Source of the DNA: Rhodospirillales bacterium
GTDB taxonomy: Bacteria; Pseudomonadota; Alphaproteobacteria; Micavibrionales; UBA2020
DNA: 7,089 nucleotides
NCBI GenBank assembly: GCA_023266795.1
Contig: JAHFPI010000094.1
Coordinates: 1 to 7,089 of the forward strand
Direction: 5' to 3'
The notes beneath the pieces are model-generated. The model saw nothing but the letters and a program-made list of their open reading frames with translations. It was not told the origin of the DNA and ran no database searches. Shown piece by piece: positions 4,650-7,089 of this stretch. How positions within the stretch are numbered: position 1 is the first letter of the stretch; each line of letters begins with the position of its first letter. Position numbers and translations under genes: made by a program.

Positions 4650-5423
4650 GTGACGGCATTAACACCGGAAATCGTGCTGCAGGCGTATCGCGCGGGAATT
4701 TTTCCGATGGCGCCGGACAGGGAGAGCAGTGAAATCCACTGGTACGATCCGGATTCGCGCGGCATTTTGCCCATCGCCGGATTGCATGTGTCAAAAAAAT
4801 TGCGCCGTACGCTGAAACGGCAGCCTTACAGGATTACATTCGACAGGGCTTTCGGCGCAGTGATGCGCGGCTGCGCCGATGCGCGTCCGGATACGTGGAT
4901 CAACGAAGATATTATCGCGCTCTATACTGCGCTTCACGAACAGGGATTCGCGCATAGCGTCGAGGCATGGCAGGACGGGCAGCTGGTCGGCGGGCTTTAC
5001 GGGATTGCCCTCGGCGCGGCTTTTTTTGGCGAGAGCATGTTTTCCGCCGCCACTGATGCCAGCAAGATAGCGCTGGTATATCTGGCGGCGCGGCTGTGGC
5101 GGCAGGGCTTCGAGTTATTGGATACCCAGTTTACCAACGCGCATCTGGAGCAATTCGGCGTCTATGAAATTCCACGGGACGAATATCATCGCCGTTTAAA
5201 AGCAGCGCTGAAAAAAGATATTTCTTTTAACGGAGATCAGTCGCCGCCGGGATCCGGGGCGGGCGTTTCGGTAGCCGGAGGTTCAGGCGTTGTATCGGTG
5301 GGCGCGGCCGGAGCGGCCGGTTTTTCTTTGACAGGCGCGCCTTCCGGCGCTTTTTCGGAGGAGAAATCCTGCGGTTTCGCGGAGGTGGCGGCGTTTTTAC
5401 AGTCGATCAGCCAGACGTCGTAA
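4650..5423 (+). CDS. aat: Leucyl/phenylalanyl-tRNA-protein transferase
   Basis: Cytoplasmic enzyme that moves Leu or Phe from aminoacyl-tRNA to the N-terminus of proteins starting with Lys or Arg, marking them for ClpS/ClpAP in the bacterial N-end rule pathway. Family hallmarks are all present: LTPEIVLQAYRAGIFPMA (4-21), HWYDPDSRGILP (30-41), TWI (82-84), FGESMFSAATDASK (126-139) and LLDTQFTNAHLEQFG (156-170), then the usual YEIPRDEYHRRL end. The conserved domain is over by about residue 193. The remaining 60-odd residues are a Gly/Ala/Ser/Val-rich tail that is simply the antisense of the DUF2155 gene; the overlap is 187 bp. Proteobacterial homologues are generally about 200-235 residues, so 257 is long. 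An A6 run (5211-5216) precedes a -1-frame TAA at 5228-5230 that would end the protein near residue 193. The function is firm; the true 3' end is not. Confidence 0.93.
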   Translation: MTALTPEIVLQAYRAGIFPMAPDRESSEIHWYDPDSRGILPIAGLHVSKKLRRTLKRQPYRITFDRAFGAVMRGCADARPDTWINEDIIALYTALHEQGFAHSVEAWQDGQLVGGLYGIALGAAFFGESMFSAATDASKIALVYLAARLWRQGFELLDTQFTNAHLEQFGVYEIPRDEYHRRLKAALKKDISFNGDQSPPGSGAGVSVAGGSGVVSVGAAGAAGFSLTGAPSGAFSEEKSCGFAEVAAFLQSISQTS

Positions 5424-5779
5424 ACCGGATGGTCCATCGCCGAAAGGGAGGGGTTGGACGCGAACATCCAGCCGCTGAAAACCCAGGTGGATTTTTCATC
5501 GGCCGGTTTTCTCTCCCATATCTGCAGGAAAGCGGCTGATTCCGGCTGGTCGAGCGGCGAGGATTTGCGGCAGGCGCGCAGCCGGATATACAACGAGCTG
5601 CCGAACTTGACGGTTTTATCAACCGGCACCTCAAACGTGCTGCTGCGCGCCGAGACTTTGTCGATCGTGCGCAGCACGGCAATGCCCGTTTCGTCCATCT
5701 GCCGTGCGGAGGCGGGCGTTGTCGTGCCGATAAACAGTCCTGTCAGGAGCAGGGTTGTGAGCAGGGCGCGGAATATCAT
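5237..5779 (-). CDS. DUF2155 domain protein, secreted
   Basis: A 180-residue periplasmic protein of unknown function. Residues 1-25 are a signal peptide: MIFRALLTTLLLTGLFIG, then TTTPASA with an AxA-type cleavage after A25. Residues about 29-128 match DUF2155 as I know it: TAVLR-like IAVLRTIDKVSARSSTFEVP, then SLYIRLRACRKSSP, AAFLQIWE, and FSGWMFASNPSLSAMDHPVY followed by DVWLIDC. C70 and C127 are the only cysteines and probably form a disulfide. The last 50 residues are a Pro/Ala/Glu/Thr-rich disordered tail, as is common in this family. The ATG directly abuts the mlaD stop (TAAATG) with no clear ribosome site, so translation is probably coupled. In alphaproteobacteria this gene often sits beside aat and the NDUFA12 gene, as here, but the reason is not known. 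Confidence 0.88.
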   Translation of the reverse strand: MIFRALLTTLLLTGLFIGTTTPASARQMDETGIAVLRTIDKVSARSSTFEVPVDKTVKFGSSLYIRLRACRKSSPLDQPESAAFLQIWERKPADEKSTWVFSGWMFASNPSLSAMDHPVYDVWLIDCKNAATSAKPQDFSSEKAPEGAPVKEKPAAPAAPTDTTPEPPATETPAPDPGGD

Positions 5780-6277
5780 TTAGGATTTATTGGGGGCAGG
5801 TTTGTCGCCGCTTTTTTTCTTGTCGTCGCCCTTGTCCTTGTTCAGGCTGAAAATCACCTGACCCAGCAGCTGTTCAAGCCCCGGCGTGGACTGGGTGAAT
5901 TCGATCTGGTCGCCGGCTTTCAGCATTTCCTCGTCCGCGCCCGGGTCGAGCGACAGGAACTTGCCGTCCAGCAGGCCAGAGCTGGCGATAACCGCCGCCG
6001 TGTCTTTTGGCAGCCTGACGCCATCGTTGATGTTCATGCGCACGATGGCGCGGTAGTTTTTCGGGTCAAGTGTGAAGTCCAGCACCTGCCCGACCTTGAC
6101 GCCGCTGACCCGCACCGGGCTGCCCGTGTCGAGCCCGTCGATTTTGCTGAAAGCGGCGGTGATCACATATCCGGAAGAAGGATGAATGTCCGTCGTCTTG
6201 TAAAAAAATGCCAGAAACCCGCCGGCAACCAGCAGAACAACGGCGCCCAGAATGGTTTCAACGAGATTTTTCTGCAT
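5780..6277 (-). CDS. mlaD: MCE-family lipid transport protein MlaD
   Basis: A 165-residue inner-membrane-anchored periplasmic protein. One N-terminal membrane helix (about 8-25, TILGAVVLLVAGGFLAFF) is followed by an MCE domain (about 36-113) with GYVITAAFSKIDGLDTGSPV, RVSGVKVGQV, IVRMNINDGVRLPKDTAA and SSGLLDGKFLSLDPG. In known systems MlaD forms a hexameric ring on the MlaFEB transporter and handles phospholipids between the membranes. The length is normal for MlaD. The stretch TQSTPGLEQLLGQVIFSL (128-145) resembles the usual C-terminal helix, and a lysine-rich tail (about 147-165) follows. No mlaE or mlaF is in view; in alphaproteobacteria they are usually elsewhere. The gene lies 24 bases after the NDUFA12 gene and abuts DUF2155. 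The ribosome site is modest (AGAGGA / AAGAAAG upstream). Confidence 0.92.
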   Translation of the reverse strand: MQKNLVETILGAVVLLVAGGFLAFFYKTTDIHPSSGYVITAAFSKIDGLDTGSPVRVSGVKVGQVLDFTLDPKNYRAIVRMNINDGVRLPKDTAAVIASSGLLDGKFLSLDPGADEEMLKAGDQIEFTQSTPGLEQLLGQVIFSLNKDKGDDKKKSGDKPAPNKS

Positions 6278-6301
6278 ATCTTTCTTGATCCTCTGTTTTT
6301 A

Positions 6302-6691
6302 TTATTTCGGCGGCTGCCAGGCAACGTAGTCGCCTGTCGCAGCGGCGCGCTGTCCGCCTTTCAGCGCATGACCCGGCGGAAAATAGGCGCGGCCTGTGCT
6401 GGTAAGGTTGGGCTGATGCGGTTTTTGCCAGGGCTGGCGGTACTTGCCGGTCGCGGCAGGCACGACGTCCGTCTGATGATGCAGCCAGCCGTGCCACTCG
6501 GGAGGCACCAGCGAGGCTTCCGTTTCCGCCACATACATCACCCAGCGGCGCTCCTGCTTGGTGCCTTTTCGCGGCTTGCATTTGTAGTATACGTTGCCCT
6601 GCGCATCCGTGCCGACACATGTGCCGATGAGAGCGGTGCGCACAAGCATCTGGATGTTGGAGAGAACGCCTAATATGGAAACTTTTGCCAT
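6302..6691 (-). CDS. NADH:ubiquinone oxidoreductase subunit, NDUFA12 (B17.2) family
   Basis: A 129-residue accessory subunit of respiratory complex I, of the family shared by mitochondria and alphaproteobacteria, acting on the cytoplasmic face of the peripheral arm. The signature is clear: GTDAQGNVYYKCKP (27-40), ERRWVMYVAETEASLVPPEW (47-66), HGWLHH (67-72), PWQKPHQPNLTSTGRAYFPPG (87-107, conserved core) and ATGDYVAWQPP (118-128) at the end. No signal peptide. A near-perfect AAGGAG ribosome site (6704-6699) lies seven bases before the ATG. It is the first gene of the minus-strand operon continuing with mlaD and DUF2155, divergent from nrdJ. The nuo genes themselves are not in view, which is normal because this subunit is usually encoded apart. 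The longer overlapping frame on the same strand (6258-6842) has none of these motifs. Confidence 0.93.
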   Translation of the reverse strand: MAKVSILGVLSNIQMLVRTALIGTCVGTDAQGNVYYKCKPRKGTKQERRWVMYVAETEASLVPPEWHGWLHHQTDVVPAATGKYRQPWQKPHQPNLTSTGRAYFPPGHALKGGQRAAATGDYVAWQPPK

Positions 6692-6760
6692 GTGAAGACT
6701 CCTTCAAGAATCTGGTCTCCACAATAATGCTGACAGATTGAAAAAGCGCAATGATTTTCT

Positions 6761-6773
6761 CATTTGTCAAATG
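6761..6773. repeat. 13-bp perfect palindrome CATTTGTCAAATG
   Basis: Two six-base arms around a single central base, containing the TTGACA -35-like hexamer on the minus strand. A close relative, TTTGACAAATGCTG, is at 1646-1659 upstream of the helicase. It could be an operator for the NDUFA12 operon, nrdJ, or both. Confidence 0.5.
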
Positions 6774-6807
6774 CAGTTGAAGGGGGGAGAGGGTTGTGTC
6801 AGAGTTC

Positions 6808-6831
6808 TTTCCGGCTTCAGCGGAAGTTTTT
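6808..6831 (+). terminator. Small hairpin with T-run upstream of nrdJ (terminator- or attenuator-like)
   Basis: TTTCCG (6808-6813) can pair with CGGAAG (6821-6826), including one G-U pair, around a seven-base loop, and TTTTT (6827-6831) follows. The shape is that of a weak intrinsic terminator, 32 bases ahead of the nrdJ ATG. As no gene on the plus strand ends here, it would act as an attenuator of nrdJ or be fortuitous. The stem is short. Confidence 0.3.
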
Positions 6832-6863
6832 ATTAATAACAATATAAATCAAAGGCTTATTTT

Positions 6864-7089
6864 ATGCGTTCGGCGCGCTTTTATACTCAGGAGGGGCAGG
6901 ATTTCTGTGCGGAGACGCGTTTTCGTACCATCAAGCGCGACGACTGGCTGGAATATATTGCCCCCCGGCACTGGAATCAGGCGGCGGTTGATGTCCTGTG
7001 GGACAAAGTTTTTTATTCCGGCGCCCTGCCAGCAATAACGCGGCGGGTGGCGGAGGCGGACGTACCGGCATGGTTGTGGCGCAGTGAGG
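6864..7089 (+). CDS. nrdJ: Cobalamin-dependent (class II) ribonucleotide reductase, N-terminal fragment
   Basis: The first 75 codons of a gene that continues beyond the right edge. The product should be the adenosylcobalamin-dependent ribonucleotide reductase, making deoxyribonucleotides for DNA synthesis with or without oxygen; family members with this N-terminus are large, often over 1000 residues. The fragment begins MRSARFYTQEGQDFCAETRF and includes HWNQAAVDVLWDKVF, then GALPAITRRVAEADVPAWLW. This resembles the NrdJ opening, roughly RRFT..GQ......FR..., WSQ.A.DVLA.KYF...GVP and EE..VPSWLWRS. The catalytic cysteines and the cobalamin-binding part lie outside the window. An AAAGG ribosome site (6851-6855) is eight bases before the ATG, and a stop at 6837-6839 in the same frame rules out an earlier start. 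The identification rests on this short stretch only. Confidence 0.83.
   Translation, partial: MRSARFYTQEGQDFCAETRFRTIKRDDWLEYIAPRHWNQAAVDVLWDKVFYSGALPAITRRVAEADVPAWLWRSE

Larger units (their letters stand above)
6692..6863. promoter_or_regulatory. 172-bp divergent promoter region between the NDUFA12 operon and nrdJ
   Basis: No gene fits here. The gap must serve both directions. For the minus strand a perfect TTGACA (6770-6765) lies inside the palindrome at 6761-6773, but no good -10 follows at normal spacing. For the plus strand no convincing -35/-10 pair is visible; TATAAA at 6843-6848 is the best -10. A hairpin with T-run is at 6808-6831. I see no cobalamin riboswitch before nrdJ: the space is short and the conserved B12 box is not apparent. 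Confidence 0.45.

Noticed and set aside
4292..4794. Two long minus-strand open frames (160 and 140 residues) opposite the 101-aa gene and the aat start
   Set aside because: They run antisense through the well-supported N-terminus of aat, have no ribosome site, no family motif and biased arginine/proline composition typical of shadow frames.
6258..6842. A 194-residue minus-strand frame covering the NDUFA12 gene
   Set aside because: It is a shifted frame over a gene with an unmistakable family signature and an excellent ribosome site; its sequence has no recognisable motif.
6692..6863. Cobalamin riboswitch or NrdR boxes upstream of nrdJ
   Set aside because: Either would be expected from known class II reductase regulation, but no B12-box-like element and no paired NrdR-type palindromes are visible; AACAATATA at 6838-6846 is at best a half match.
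1..7089. A defence, mobile or secondary-metabolite system
   Set aside because: Every sizeable gene except the 101-aa one fits a housekeeping or common family; there are no recombinases, terminal repeats, toxin-antitoxin pairs, CRISPR repeats or compositional islands larger than short intergenic gaps.

Overview
The window reads as an ordinary chromosomal segment of an alphaproteobacterium. The pointers are an Aat / DUF2155 / MlaD / NDUFA12-type complex I subunit cluster, which I know mainly from that class, the N-terminus of a class II (cobalamin-dependent) ribonucleotide reductase, and a candidate CtrA-type box. There is no tRNA, rRNA, insertion sequence, CRISPR array or phage gene, and I did not find a new multi-gene system. 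The unusual material is small in scale: gene overlaps, promoter architecture and unexplained dyads.

Left part (1-3024, all minus strand). An MFS transporter is followed, after a 271-bp gap rich in dyads, by an RhlE-type DEAD-box RNA helicase with a basic Gly-rich tail and a DETD motif II. Eleven bases further on comes a small mannose-6-phosphate isomerase type II-like cupin that runs off the left edge. The helicase and cupin form a tight pair in which the cupin's ribosome site touches the helicase stop codon.

Middle (3093-5423, plus strand). A seven-helix PQ-loop-like membrane protein and a GNAT acetyltransferase overlap by ATGA. A 131-bp AT-rich regulatory gap follows, with a TTAA-N7-TTAAC box and a perfect dyad. 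Next is a 101-aa protein I do not recognise, then aat (leucyl/phenylalanyl-tRNA-protein transferase, N-end rule pathway).

Right part (5237-6691, minus strand). NDUFA12-like subunit, then MlaD (MCE protein), then a secreted DUF2155 protein form a compact operon that converges on aat. The last 187 bp of aat as called run antisense through the DUF2155 tail. A stop in the alternative frame just after an A6 run in aat would end that gene six bases short of the DUF2155 stop, so the overlap needs checking.

Far right (6864-7089, plus strand). The first 75 codons of the cobalamin-dependent ribonucleotide reductase nrdJ are divergent from the NDUFA12 operon. The 172-bp gap between them holds a 13-bp palindrome and a small hairpin followed by a T-run.
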